Positions 17,034-25,488 of a DNA stretch of 64,000 nt are shown one piece after another. Under the pieces are notes generated by a model. That model did not search any database. It saw only the letters and a program-made list of their open reading frames with translations, and was not told the DNA's origin. Origin of the DNA: Clostridiales bacterium. GTDB taxonomy: Bacteria > Bacillota > Clostridia > Clostridiales > Oxobacteraceae. Every line of letters begins with the position of its first letter. Within the stretch, counting starts at the first letter, position 1. The position numbers and the translations under genes are program-made. The stretch lies in the NCBI GenBank assembly GCA_030016385.1, contig JASEJN010000009.1, forward strand, positions 1 to 64,000, read 5' to 3'.

Positions 17034-18299
17034 TCAATCAGATATCAATAAATATGGCGAAGGATTTATATAATTTTCTCTGCCTGTGCCGCCTCTTAAT
17101 ACACTGAAGTGAACGTGAGGCCCTGTAGACCTTCCTGTGTTCCCTGAAAGGGAAACAACCTGTCCTCCGCTGACTGTCTGGCCTTCTATGACTTTGAAAC
17201 TGTTATTGTGGCCGTATAGCGAAAACAAGCCGTTGCCATGATCTATAACGACACAGTTTCCGTATCCTGAAACCCACTCAGCAATTATCACCGTTCCCGG
17301 TGCCATGGCATGTACAGGTATATTCACTGCACCATTTGTGCTTATATCTATGCCTGGATGAAATGCCCCGAGGATTCCTGTTATCGGATCTACTCTGGAT
17401 CCATAACCCGACGATATATATGGATGCGCGCCGGCCGGAAATTCAGACCTGTGGAGTATCGCATATACTCTTCCGTTAAATGAGCTTACGCCTCTGCTTG
17501 CAACCTGTGTACTCCCGCTTTCGCTGCTTGCGGCTTTCTTTGCCGCCGCCTCGGCCGCAGCCTTGGCCGCCATAATGGAAGATATCTTGTCCTTTATCTT
17601 TTCCGCTGCCACTTGTTCAGCCTTTATTGTAGAATCCAACTTGGCTACTTTTTGGTTTCTGTCTTTTACCAGAACATTCAATTGAGCATTTTGCTTTTCA
17701 AGCCCGTTTTTTTTGCTGACAAGGCTTGAATTCAATGCAACAAGCCCTTTCTTGTCGCTTTCCAATTTTACTTTCTGATTATTGATGCTGACTCTTTTCT
17801 GCTTCATCACCTTAAGCATCTGGACGTCATTGTTTATTACTCTTTCCATGATATCAGCCCTCGTTAAGAAATCCGAAAGGCTTGTAGAACTAAGTATAAT
17901 CTGTATGTATCCAATGGTTGTCCCATTTTTGTACAGGGCGTTGATTCTCTCTTTCATCAATGCATCCTGTTTATTGTAATCCTCAATCGCAGCGTTTAAT
18001 TTCTTTGTCGCCACATCGATATTATTCTGTGCGGTGCTGATTTTATGCTGTATATCATCTATGTCATTATTGACCTTCGATATATTGTTTTTGAGCACAT
18101 CTATATCCTTCTGATATTTTTGGATTTCGGATACAATATCGCCCTTTTGACCCTTCAAATCATCGATTTTATCATTTGTATCACCGTATTGATCCTTGAG
18201 ATTTCCAAGGTCATCGGCAGCCATCGCCATAATATTGAAGCAAAAAATCGCCAGCAGCGAAACAATCAGAAATACTTTTACCCTTTTTTTAACCAACAT
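17034..18299 (-). CDS. Secreted M23 metallopeptidase with coiled coil, FtsEX partner type
   Basis: This 421-residue protein has a signal peptide (VKVFLIVSLLAIFCFNIMAMAA, cut near residue 27). A long coiled coil at about 28-245 is followed by an Ala-rich linker. The C-terminal M23/LytM domain has HPGIDISTNG, NCVVIDHGNGLFSLYGH and the second zinc motif GPHVHFSVL. This is the architecture of EnvC/PcsB-like hydrolases, which FtsEX switches on through the coiled coil. It sits 64 bp downstream of ftsX on the same strand. The HxxxD and HxH zinc residues look present, so it is probably an active endopeptidase on cell-wall cross-bridges. Confidence 0.87.
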   Translation of the reverse strand: MLVKKRVKVFLIVSLLAIFCFNIMAMAADDLGNLKDQYGDTNDKIDDLKGQKGDIVSEIQKYQKDIDVLKNNISKVNNDIDDIQHKISTAQNNIDVATKKLNAAIEDYNKQDALMKERINALYKNGTTIGYIQIILSSTSLSDFLTRADIMERVINNDVQMLKVMKQKRVSINNQKVKLESDKKGLVALNSSLVSKKNGLEKQNAQLNVLVKDRNQKVAKLDSTIKAEQVAAEKIKDKISSIMAAKAAAEAAAKKAASSESGSTQVASRGVSSFNGRVYAILHRSEFPAGAHPYISSGYGSRVDPITGILGAFHPGIDISTNGAVNIPVHAMAPGTVIIAEWVSGYGNCVVIDHGNGLFSLYGHNNSFKVIEGQTVSGGQVVSLSGNTGRSTGPHVHFSVLRGGTGRENYINPSPYLLISD

Positions 18300-18363
18300 A
18301 TATCACCTCCTTGCCTTGTATAATTAATTTTTCGGCTATATCCCCATAAAAATAACAGGATAT

Positions 18364-19251
18364 TTAAACACGCAAAAATTTTCGCATAGATATTATACCG
18401 CCTATGGACCCTATAAAAAGCCCTATTGCAGCAAACAACGCCGCCATATATGGAATAATGTCCATTGGATTTACAAGCTTGATCATTTCATAATTTTTAT
18501 ATAATTGATTCACTACGGCAGTATAACCATAACCAAGTATGACAATTGAAAGGAGAGCGCCTATGAAACCAAGCAAAAGCCCCTCTATTATAAAAGGCCA
18601 CCTTATAAACCAATCTGTCGACCCGATAAATTTCATGATGCCTATTTCTTTTCTTCTTGCCATTACGGTAAGTTTTATAGTATTTGAAATCAGGAATATC
18701 GATATAATGAGCAATATAACCATTAAAGTTATGCCCACTGTTTTAACGAAGTTTGTCACTTTTATAAGCTGATTTACAAAAGGCCTTGCATCGTTTATTT
18801 TATCGACCCCTGGAAGGCCTTTTACCGATTTTACGGCTCCCTCCACAAACTCGGGCCCTTTCATTTTTACAATATATGAACTCGGCATAACCTTGTTTGC
18901 ATCGATTCCTTCTACCAACCCGCTGTTTTCCCCGAGTTCCTTTTTGAAATTATCAAGGGCCTCCTGCTTGGATTCGTAAACGACATCCGTTACTCCCTCG
19001 GCTTTTTTCAAGTTTGAATCGATAGTACTCATCTGGTCGTTTGTTATATCGTCCTTTAAAAATATTTTTATCTCGACGCCTGATTCCACACTTCTCATCA
19101 AATAATCTACATTAGCCACCGTTATAAAGAATATACCCAGTATGATAAGTGAAGCCATTACGGCACTTATCGAGGCTATGCTCATCATCCTGTTTCTCGC
19201 AACACTTTTAAAACCCTGTTTGATATAATAACCAAATGTCCTAATCTTCAT
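18364..19251 (-). CDS. ftsX: Cell-division protein FtsX
   Basis: This 295-residue permease-like protein has a first membrane span at about residues 22-45. An extracellular domain at 50-170 (VESGVEIKIFLKDDITNDQ) is followed by three C-terminal spans (VGITLMVILLIISIFLISN, GLLLGFIGALLSIVIL, AALFAAIGLFIGSIGG), the normal FtsX topology. Its start overlaps the end of ftsE by 11 bp. With FtsE it forms a complex that passes ATP-driven movement to an extracellular wall hydrolase, here most likely the M23 protein encoded next. Confidence 0.92.
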   Translation of the reverse strand: MKIRTFGYYIKQGFKSVARNRMMSIASISAVMASLIILGIFFITVANVDYLMRSVESGVEIKIFLKDDITNDQMSTIDSNLKKAEGVTDVVYESKQEALDNFKKELGENSGLVEGIDANKVMPSSYIVKMKGPEFVEGAVKSVKGLPGVDKINDARPFVNQLIKVTNFVKTVGITLMVILLIISIFLISNTIKLTVMARRKEIGIMKFIGSTDWFIRWPFIIEGLLLGFIGALLSIVILGYGYTAVVNQLYKNYEMIKLVNPMDIIPYMAALFAAIGLFIGSIGGIISMRKFLRV

Positions 19252-19927
19252 AGTTATATGCCCCCCTTTTCTGGTCTCTTACAAGTACTCCTTTTTCAAG
19301 GGCAATAACCCTTTTTTTGGCTTTGTTTACGATATCCTTTGCATGTGTTGCCATAACAACGGTTGTCCCAACTTTGTTTACGTCATCTAATATATCGAGT
19401 ATTGTCCAGGCGCTGTCAGGATCAAGGTTGCCCGTAGGCTCGTCCGCAATTAGAATAGATGGATTATTTACAAGAGCTCTTGCAAGGGCAACTCTCTGCT
19501 GCTCTCCGCCTGAGAGTTGATTTGGATATGAATTTGCTTTTCTGCTTAAATCAACCATGGCAAGGACTTGCGCCACTCTTCTTCTTATATCCCTCGATGA
19601 TGCTTCAACTATATGCATTGCAAAAGCTATATTTTCATAAGCGGTGAGATTTGGAAGCAATCTGAAATCCTGAAACACCGTACCTATTGTTCTTCTATAA
19701 TAAGGAATCTGCCTGTGCTTTAATGTCGAAAGGTTGATATTATTTACTGTTATAATACCTGAAGTGGGCTCTATTTCCTTTAGCAAAAGTTTAATAAATG
19801 TGGATTTGCCCGCTCCGCTTGGGCCGACCAAGAATACAAACTCACCCTTGTCTATTTTAAGTGTTATATCTGAAAGGGCGATAGAATTTTCTTTGAATAC
19901 CTTTGATATATGCTGCATTTCTATCAT
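19241..19927 (-). CDS. ftsE: Cell-division ATP-binding protein FtsE
   Basis: This 228-residue ABC ATPase has Walker A GPSGAGKSTF (near residue 35), Q-loop TVFQDFRLLPN, signature LSGGEQQRVALARA, Walker B ILIADEPTGNLDP and switch His ATHAKD. The sequence FQDFRLL is characteristic of FtsE. It is first gene of ftsE-ftsX-M23 peptidase, driven by the promoter at 19981-20008. It should be cytoplasmic, bound to FtsX. Confidence 0.93.
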   Translation of the reverse strand: MIEMQHISKVFKENSIALSDITLKIDKGEFVFLVGPSGAGKSTFIKLLLKEIEPTSGIITVNNINLSTLKHRQIPYYRRTIGTVFQDFRLLPNLTAYENIAFAMHIVEASSRDIRRRVAQVLAMVDLSRKANSYPNQLSGGEQQRVALARALVNNPSILIADEPTGNLDPDSAWTILDILDDVNKVGTTVVMATHAKDIVNKAKKRVIALEKGVLVRDQKRGAYNYED

Positions 19928-19980
19928 TAGACCAACAACTCCTGTAAATTCGACATATATAATGTTAATTATATATAGAT

Positions 19981-20008
19981 ATTATACCATAATATTTAAT
20001 ATAATCAA
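19981..20008 (-). promoter_or_regulatory. Sigma-A-type promoter of ftsE
   Basis: On the minus strand, TTGATT (20008-20003) and TATAAT (19986-19981) are 16 bp apart, with a TG one base before the -10 (extended -10). It lies 54 bp upstream of the ftsE start. Confidence 0.6.
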
Positions 20009-20078
20009 AAATCTTATCAAAATTTATCACGCCAATTTTTGACAATATATTTATCTTGTTTTGTAAACTATGCTATAA

Positions 20079-20933
20079 TCAATCAGGATTCATATTTTTG
20101 AAGCCCTCACCCAAGACCTCATGTGCATCGCTTACTGTAATGAAAGCCTTCGGATCAACTTTTCTAATATACGACCTCAATCGTATGAACTCCTTTCTGC
20201 TTAGAACGGTATATATGATCCTGAACCCATTTCCGGAGAAGCCGCCCTCCCCCGTGAAAAACGTTACGCCCCTATCGAGTTCATTCATTATATACTCTGC
20301 TATAATATCGGTATTTTTTGTCATTATAAAAACCTGCATCACAATATTAAATCCTGCTATGATATAGTCGATTATATAGCCGTTCATAGCTACAGCTATA
20401 ATTGCATACAGACCCTTTTGTATTCCAAATGTGAATGCAGCCATAAGAGTTATGATAAAATCGATGATAAAAAGAGATTTTCCTATATCTATATGGAAAT
20501 ATCTATTCAGTATTTTGGCCAGAATATCCGTACCGCCTGTCGATGCATTAAAATTAAATATCATCGCCATGCCGAATCCTGAAACCGAAGTCCCTATTAT
20601 TACGGCCAGCAGCGGGTCATCCGTAACAGGATTTTCAAGATGCACCGTCCTCTCAAGCAACCATATGACTCCCGAAAATCCAAAGCTTGCATATATGGTT
20701 TTAATCCCAAATTTCCTTCCGAGCACAACAAAAGATATGACAAATAACAGTACATTCATAAAAATCATAAGCATACCTACTGGAAGAACGGGCACATAAT
20801 GATTTATTATCATGCCAAGCCCCGTAACTCCACCTGCCGCTATATTATTGGGCATCAGAAAAAAATATACTGCGATTGAGCAAATAATAAAACCAATTGT
20901 TATTACTATGTATTGTTTCAACGTATTTTTCAA
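20079..20933 (-). CDS. YitT-family membrane protein (DUF161/DUF2179)
   Basis: This 284-residue protein has five or so membrane segments in residues 8-200 (including IAAGGVTGLGMIINHY and FNFNASTGGTDILAKIL). A C-terminal DUF2179 domain follows, with ELDRGVTFFTGEGGFSG and a strand ending RKVDPKAFITVSDAHEVLG. It is full length for the family; transport function is presumed but not established. TTG start follows AAAGGTGATG. It is monocistronic, with a promoter at 20973-21000. A paralogue lies at 23612-24469, on the other side of the transketolase genes. Confidence 0.88.
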   Translation of the reverse strand: MKNTLKQYIVITIGFIICSIAVYFFLMPNNIAAGGVTGLGMIINHYVPVLPVGMLMIFMNVLLFVISFVVLGRKFGIKTIYASFGFSGVIWLLERTVHLENPVTDDPLLAVIIGTSVSGFGMAMIFNFNASTGGTDILAKILNRYFHIDIGKSLFIIDFIITLMAAFTFGIQKGLYAIIAVAMNGYIIDYIIAGFNIVMQVFIMTKNTDIIAEYIMNELDRGVTFFTGEGGFSGNGFRIIYTVLSRKEFIRLRSYIRKVDPKAFITVSDAHEVLGEGFKNMNPD

Positions 20934-20972
20934 AATATCATCACCTTTAAAATCTCGCTGTTTTGTATAATA

Positions 20973-21000
20973 ATTTTAGCATGCATTCTTTTTCGAACAA
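20973..21000 (-). promoter_or_regulatory. Probable promoter of the YitT-family gene
   Basis: On the minus strand TTGTTC (21000-20995), 16 bp, TAAAAT (20978-20973), with TG before the -10. It lies about 40 bp upstream of the TTG start and just beyond the transketolase terminator. Confidence 0.45.
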
Positions 21001-21030
21001 AAAATGCATAAAGTAACAAGCTTACTGTTG

Positions 21031-21063
21031 CAAAAGGATATGGCCTTTGGCCATATCCTTTTG
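21031..21063 (-). terminator. Intrinsic terminator of the transketolase operon
   Basis: A perfect 15-bp stem (CAAAAGGATATGGCC and its complement) with a 3-base loop begins 10 bp past the transketolase stop. The stem itself ends in TTTTG, so the U-run is short and symmetric. Confidence 0.75.
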
Positions 21064-21072
21064 CTTTCAGAA

Positions 21073-22023
21073 CTACTTCGTTTTTAAACGTTTCAATATT
21101 TTCCTGGATTCATCTGCTATCCTGTCGGATGTCAGCCCATATAGTTCCATAAGCTTATCAGGCGCACCTGATTGGCCAAATTTATCCTCTATGCCTATTC
21201 TCTTTAAAAACACGGGCGCCTCTTCGCTCAAAACCTCTGCCACTGCACTTCCGAGCCCCCCGATTATGCTGTGCTCTTCACATGTTACAATGGCTCCTGT
21301 TTCCTTGGCGGCTTTAACTACGGCTTCCTTATCCACCGGTTTTATCGTATGCATATCGATAACTCTTGCATCTATGCCTTCCTCTTTTAATTTCAGGGCG
21401 GCCTCGAGTGCTTTCGCAACCATGATACCCACCGCGATTATTGTTAAATCCTTTCCGCCTTTTACCAATATGGATTTGCCCAATTCAAATTTAAAATTAT
21501 TCTCGTCATATATAACAGGCACCGAAAGCCTTCCTAACCTTATGTAAACAGGCCCTTTATAATCAACGGCAGCGAAGATGGCCGCTCTAGTCTCCACCGC
21601 ATCTGCAGGGCATATGACGCACATGTTCGGTATTGATCTCATAAGGGACAGATCTTCCACGGATTGATGGGTGGCGCCATCTTCTCCAACGGTTATTCCC
21701 GAGTGAGTCGCCGCAATTTTGACATTCAGCTTCGGATAACAGATAGAATTTCTTACCTGCTCATAAGCCCTACCTGTTGCAAAAATTGCGAAAGTGCTTG
21801 CAAACGGTATTTTGCCGCATGTTGCAAAACCTGCGGCAGTAGTCATCATATCCGCTTCGGAGATCCCCATATCAAAAAACCTTTCAGGAAATTTCTTTGC
21901 AAAATTCGCTGTTTTTGTAGATTTTGAAAGATCCGCATCTAATACCACGATATTCTTGTTTTTTTCTCCAAGTTCCACAAGCGCCTTTCCGTAAGCTTCC
22001 CTTGTTGCAATTTTTTCAGCCAT
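21073..22023 (-). CDS. Transketolase, C-terminal subunit
   Basis: This 316-residue protein carries the pyrimidine-binding and C-terminal domains of transketolase: DADLSKSTKTANFAKKFP, MGISEADMMTTAAGFA with the catalytic Glu that activates thiamine diphosphate, GEDGATHQSVEDLSLMRSIP, and the C-terminal GSAVAEVLSEEAPV. It is one half of a split enzyme. The other half is encoded immediately upstream and the genes share one base (TAATG). Together they move two-carbon units between sugar phosphates in the non-oxidative pentose phosphate pathway. Confidence 0.92.
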   Translation of the reverse strand: MAEKIATREAYGKALVELGEKNKNIVVLDADLSKSTKTANFAKKFPERFFDMGISEADMMTTAAGFATCGKIPFASTFAIFATGRAYEQVRNSICYPKLNVKIAATHSGITVGEDGATHQSVEDLSLMRSIPNMCVICPADAVETRAAIFAAVDYKGPVYIRLGRLSVPVIYDENNFKFELGKSILVKGGKDLTIIAVGIMVAKALEAALKLKEEGIDARVIDMHTIKPVDKEAVVKAAKETGAIVTCEEHSIIGGLGSAVAEVLSEEAPVFLKRIGIEDKFGQSGAPDKLMELYGLTSDRIADESRKILKRLKTK

Positions 22024-22844
22024 TATTTTCCGCCTCCCAATTCCAAAAGAGCTTTTTCACATTGTTCCCTGCTAGGCGCACTTCCGTGCCACCCTACCTG
22101 ATTTTCCATAAACGACACGCCTTTTCCCTTTATAGTTTCAGCTACAATCATGGTCGGCCTTCCCTTGGTATTTCGGGCTATGTTGACGGCATCCAAAATC
22201 TGTTCAAAATCATGACCATTTATGGAAATAACATTCCACCCAAAAGCTTTAAACTTTTCATCCACGGGTTCGGGACTCATAACTTCAGATATAGGGCCAT
22301 CGATCTGCAGCTTGTTATGGTCTACAAACGCCGTAAGATTATCCAGCTCATAATGCGCCGATGTCATTGCCGCCTCCCATACCTGGCCTTCCTCCAGTTC
22401 ACCGTCACCTAAGAGCACATAGACTCTGTAATCTTTATTATCGAGCTTTCCTGCAAGCGCCATGCCGTTTGCAGATGAAAGCCCCTGCCCCAGGGAACCT
22501 GTAGACATATCTATTCCCGGCGTACCCTTCATGTCGGGATGACCTTGAAGCATCGCTCCTATTTTTCTGAGTTTTAAAAGCTCCTCTCTCGGAAAATAAC
22601 CTCTCTCCGCAAGAACGCTGTATAAAGCTGGAGCTGCATGCCCCTTTGAAAGAACGAATCTATCCCTGTCCTCCCAATGAGGCTTTTTGGGATTTATCCT
22701 CATTATTTTAAAATATAGAGCCGTAATTATCTCGACTGCTGAAAGAGAACCGCCTGGATGCCCTGATTTTGCCTCTGTAATCGACTCAACAATGTCCCTT
22801 CTTACTTTTAATGCAATATCATTTAAGTGCTGATACTTATCCAT
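22023..22844 (-). CDS. Transketolase, N-terminal subunit
   Basis: This 273-residue protein carries the diphosphate-binding half of transketolase: [60 protein letters not shown], and the thiamine-diphosphate motif [20 protein letters not shown]...DHNKLQIDG, which binds metal. It lies first in a two-gene operon and must pair with the following product. Split transketolases are common in Clostridia. The upstream DNA (22845-22946) is A/T-rich without a clear promoter. Confidence 0.92.
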   Translation of the reverse strand: MDKYQHLNDIALKVRRDIVESITEAKSGHPGGSLSAVEIITALYFKIMRINPKKPHWEDRDRFVLSKGHAAPALYSVLAERGYFPREELLKLRKIGAMLQGHPDMKGTPGIDMSTGSLGQGLSSANGMALAGKLDNKDYRVYVLLGDGELEEGQVWEAAMTSAHYELDNLTAFVDHNKLQIDGPISEVMSPEPVDEKFKAFGWNVISINGHDFEQILDAVNIARNTKGRPTMIVAETIKGKGVSFMENQVGWHGSAPSREQCEKALLELGGGK

Positions 22845-22946
22845 TCTTTACCTCCTGTAAACTTATCGGCAAATTTAAGTTAAATTATAATCCATATTTT
22901 ATTATACCAATTATCATTATTTTTTTAAACAATATACGACTTTTAT

Positions 22947-23010
22947 CTTCAATTCGCAATTTGAACTTATGCTATTTTGAACACTCATTCGCCAGATTCA
23001 AGTTTCGATA
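22947..23010. repeat. Family A repeat with internal deletion
   Basis: The left arm CTTCAATTCGCAATTTGAAC and the core TTATGCTATTTTGA, then CACTCATTCG, match the family A consensus. The copy then skips to a diverged right arm (CCAGATTCAAGTTTCG). No 9-bp duplication is visible at the presumed ends. It occupies most of the gap between the transketolase genes and the next protein. Confidence 0.65.
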
Positions 23011-23045
23011 AGCTTCTCACTTTGCCGCCGCAGAAAAATCCATCC

Positions 23046-23453
23046 TTAATCGCTGTCATGATGGTGCTCATGCTTTATATGATGATCTATATCAGATTTT
23101 ATTATCTCATTAAACGGAAGGTTGTTCATAATAAAGTCATTTTTCATTTTTATGTAGCCAGCATATAATTTTGTCTGTATTTCCAGCATGTTTATTACTT
23201 TATCCATAAGCTTTCCTACATCATCGGCCCTGTCAAGAGCATCATCAATATCGCTTTTTTTGGAAAGCGCAATCTTATTGATGACGTCTGCAGAATTAAC
23301 AAGCACATTATATGTTCCCGCAAGCTTTGCTAAAAGATCTGCGAGATAAGTCTGATCCGAATAATACGTCTGTACAAGCTGCGTATAATCCTCGGTAATA
23401 TAACCTGGATTGACGATATCGGCAAAATTATTGCCTGTTGAACCGGTTTCCAT
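23046..23453 (-). CDS. Small hypothetical protein with His-rich tail
   Basis: This 135-residue acidic, mostly helical protein has an N-terminal segment METGSTGNNFADIVNPGYIT, a Tyr-rich stretch (YTQLVQTYYSDQTYLADLLA) and a C-terminus rich in His and Asp (HHIKHEHHHDSD), which could bind metal. No signal peptide or membrane span. I do not recognise the family. The Tyr/Asn-rich start and His tail recall some spore coat or spore surface proteins, but that is only a resemblance. The ribosome site is not strong. It is flanked by family A and B repeats and appears monocistronic. Confidence 0.6.
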   Translation of the reverse strand: METGSTGNNFADIVNPGYITEDYTQLVQTYYSDQTYLADLLAKLAGTYNVLVNSADVINKIALSKKSDIDDALDRADDVGKLMDKVINMLEIQTKLYAGYIKMKNDFIMNNLPFNEIIKSDIDHHIKHEHHHDSD

Positions 23454-23535
23454 TTAAAAACATCCCACATGAAATATTTACTATATTATTATATGGAACA
23501 ATCCCTGTAAAATTGCTATTGCAATTTCATAAAAC

Positions 23536-23587
23536 GGGTACATTGACGCCATTTGAAGAATATTCTTCAAATATAAAAAATATGCCC
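23536..23587. mobile_element. Family B miniature element with perfect 9-bp target duplication
   Basis: A 52-bp element with ends GGGTACAT and ATATGCCC has the central palindrome ATTTGAAGAATATTCTTCAAAT. It is flanked by the identical 9-mers TCATAAAAC at 23527-23535 and 23588-23596. It lies in the gap between the YitT paralogue and the His-tailed protein. Confidence 0.85.
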
Positions 23588-23611
23588 TCATAAAACTATA
23601 TGTTCAGGCTT

Positions 23612-24469
23612 TTATATATCCCTGTAGATAAATCCCTTGCCGGATACCTCGGATGTATCGGTTATCGTAAAAAAGGCCGAGGGGTCAAGCTGTTTTACTA
23701 AATGCTTAAGTTCTGAGAGTTGCTTTAGTGTAACTATACAATAAATGATCCTTCTTTCCTTTTTCGTATATGCACCTTCTCCATAAAGATATGTAACGCC
23801 CCTGTGCACCTTTTTCAATATAGCTTCCACTATTTCCTCATCTTTTTCGGATACGATAAACACAGATTTCTTTCTGTCGAATCCCTCCTGCACCCTGTCT
23901 ATGACCGCCGCCGATATATACATAGAGATCAGCGTATACAATGCAGGTTTAATGCCATATAGCGAAGATGCTATGCAGATTATAAATATGTTTATCGAAA
24001 AAAGCACCGTTCCTATATTGATGGACCTTTTTCTCTTTACAATAACGGCTATAATATCCGTTCCTCCCATGGAACCTCTGTTTTTAAAAATAAGACCCGC
24101 CCCTATGCCGTTTATTACACCTCCAAATATAGCGGCAAGCATTATGTCGTCAACTCTCAAAAATTCAAGGAACCTCACATAATTAAGCACTATTAGAAAA
24201 ATAGACAGGCCAAATGTGCCTACAAAGCTGTATATTATAAAATCCCTGTCAATTTTCCTTATACCCTCGATAAAAATCGGTATATTCATGGCAAAAACCA
24301 GCACGCCGGTTGATATTCCGGTCGTATAATGCACGATAATAGCTATGCCGCCCACTCCTCCGCTTAAAAGATGATGGGGAATAATATACTCATTTATAGC
24401 TATCGCGGCAATCAAGCTTCCTGTCAGAATATTCATGACCCTTGAGATTATCTTCATTTGAACTTTCAT
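23612..24469 (-). CDS. YitT-family membrane protein (second paralogue)
   Basis: This 285-residue protein has membrane spans over residues 10-195 (SGGVGGIAIIVHYTTGISTG, GLIFKNRGSMGGTDIIAVIV) and a C-terminal DUF2179 domain (KKVHRGVTYLYGEGAYTKKE, LDPSAFFTITDTSEVSGKGF). It has the same architecture as the gene at 20079-20933 but is clearly diverged. ATG follows AAAGGAAGTC. The role in the cell is not established. Upstream (24470-24677) I see only A/T-rich DNA and a weak family A-like scrap near 24520-24545. Confidence 0.87.
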   Translation of the reverse strand: MKVQMKIISRVMNILTGSLIAAIAINEYIIPHHLLSGGVGGIAIIVHYTTGISTGVLVFAMNIPIFIEGIRKIDRDFIIYSFVGTFGLSIFLIVLNYVRFLEFLRVDDIMLAAIFGGVINGIGAGLIFKNRGSMGGTDIIAVIVKRKRSINIGTVLFSINIFIICIASSLYGIKPALYTLISMYISAAVIDRVQEGFDRKKSVFIVSEKDEEIVEAILKKVHRGVTYLYGEGAYTKKERRIIYCIVTLKQLSELKHLVKQLDPSAFFTITDTSEVSGKGFIYRDI

Positions 24470-24677
24470 TTCTGACTTCCTTTCTCTTTTTTAAAAGTAC
24501 GCATTTAATAATACCCTTTAATTTGAAATTGCGGATTAAAGTTAATAATAATCCATATATATTTTGCATATCATTCCCTAGGAATATTATACTTTATGTA
24601 ATATTTAATCAGTTCGAATAATAGCATTATAATATTCAAAGATTATAATATATAAAAATGCGATTGGAGGTATTCCC

Positions 24678-25451
24678 TTGAAAAAATTATACACTATTTG
24701 CATTATATTTTTAATAACATTTACAATGAATTCGTGTGCGTTTACGCAAAAGAATCCCTCACTCGGGGATGCCACAATAGCAAAGTCCATCGACAAAAAT
24801 ACGTCAAGGCCTAAAGAAATTTCCAGCCATTTTGTGCAAAGCGATCCTGAAATATACTTTATAGTAAAAACAACCAATTTTCCAAAGGATACCAAGCTTA
24901 AAGCCGTATGGAAATATCTGGGTGACGGCACGGAAGTAGCAGCGGAGATAATATGCAGCGGAACAAACTATGAAGTATTCACAATGAAAAGAAGCGGGAA
25001 CCAGTTCCCTTCCGGAAATTACGAAGTTACTGCAAGTGCGACTGTAAACGGCAAACAGCTCAGTGCAAAAGCTGATTTTGAAATAACAGCTGAGGTAAAA
25101 CCCGTTCACATTCTAAATCCAGTTACTTCAAAGTCTGTAGATAGCCAGGATAAATTAAACCCTGTAAACATAACTTCTGAGTTTAAACAATCGGATAATA
25201 TTATCTACTTCATTATACAATCAAAGGACCTTCCAAAAAATACGAAAGTAACATGCATATGGTATTATAAGGATACCGGCGATAATCTTTCACACATAAT
25301 CACGACGGAAGGAACAAGGAATATCGCATTCACCCTTAAACCCGATGCCGGTCAGAAGCTTCTTGAAGGCAAATACGCCGTCACAGCATCTGTTACAATA
25401 AACAATCAGACGGAATCGGTATCAAAAGAATTTTCTGTTATAAACGAATAA
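24678..25451 (+). CDS. Lipoprotein with two repeated beta domains
   Basis: About 257 residues. TTG start follows GGAGGTATTCCC. The N-terminus (MKKLYTICIIFLITFTMNSC) is a lipoprotein signal with lipid-modified Cys at residue 20. Two related ~100-residue domains follow. The first has FVQSDPEIYFIVKTTNFPKD and LPSGNYEVTASATVNGKQLS-like strands. The second has FKQSDNIIYFIIQSKDLPKN and LLEGKYAVTASVTINNQTES. They share order and spacing, so they arose by internal duplication and probably fold as Ig-like sandwiches. It should be anchored outside the membrane by Lgt-dependent lipidation. No enzyme motif is visible. Confidence 0.75.
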   Translation: MKKLYTICIIFLITFTMNSCAFTQKNPSLGDATIAKSIDKNTSRPKEISSHFVQSDPEIYFIVKTTNFPKDTKLKAVWKYLGDGTEVAAEIICSGTNYEVFTMKRSGNQFPSGNYEVTASATVNGKQLSAKADFEITAEVKPVHILNPVTSKSVDSQDKLNPVNITSEFKQSDNIIYFIIQSKDLPKNTKVTCIWYYKDTGDNLSHIITTEGTRNIAFTLKPDAGQKLLEGKYAVTASVTINNQTESVSKEFSVINE

Positions 25452-25485
25452 TTTAACCGGCCAAAATTCGGCCGGTTAAATTATT
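25447..25485. terminator. Bidirectional terminator between lipoprotein gene and gltX
   Basis: A perfect 16-bp stem (AATAATTTAACCGGCC and its complement, 7-base loop) overlaps the lipoprotein stop and ends 4 bp before the gltX stop. It is symmetric and A/T-flanked, so it could end both converging transcripts. Confidence 0.7.
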
Positions 25486-25488
25486 CTG

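Noticed and set aside
24520..24545. AATTTGAAATTGCGGATTAAAGTT resembling the family A right arm
   Set aside because: Partial match without the core or a second end. It could be chance in A/T-rich DNA.
25447..25485. The lipoprotein/gltX palindrome shares TTTAACCGGC with the MarR operator at 99-147
   Set aside because: It lies between converging stop codons, not near a promoter, and its position fits a terminator. The shared 10-mer alone is weak evidence for a regulatory site.
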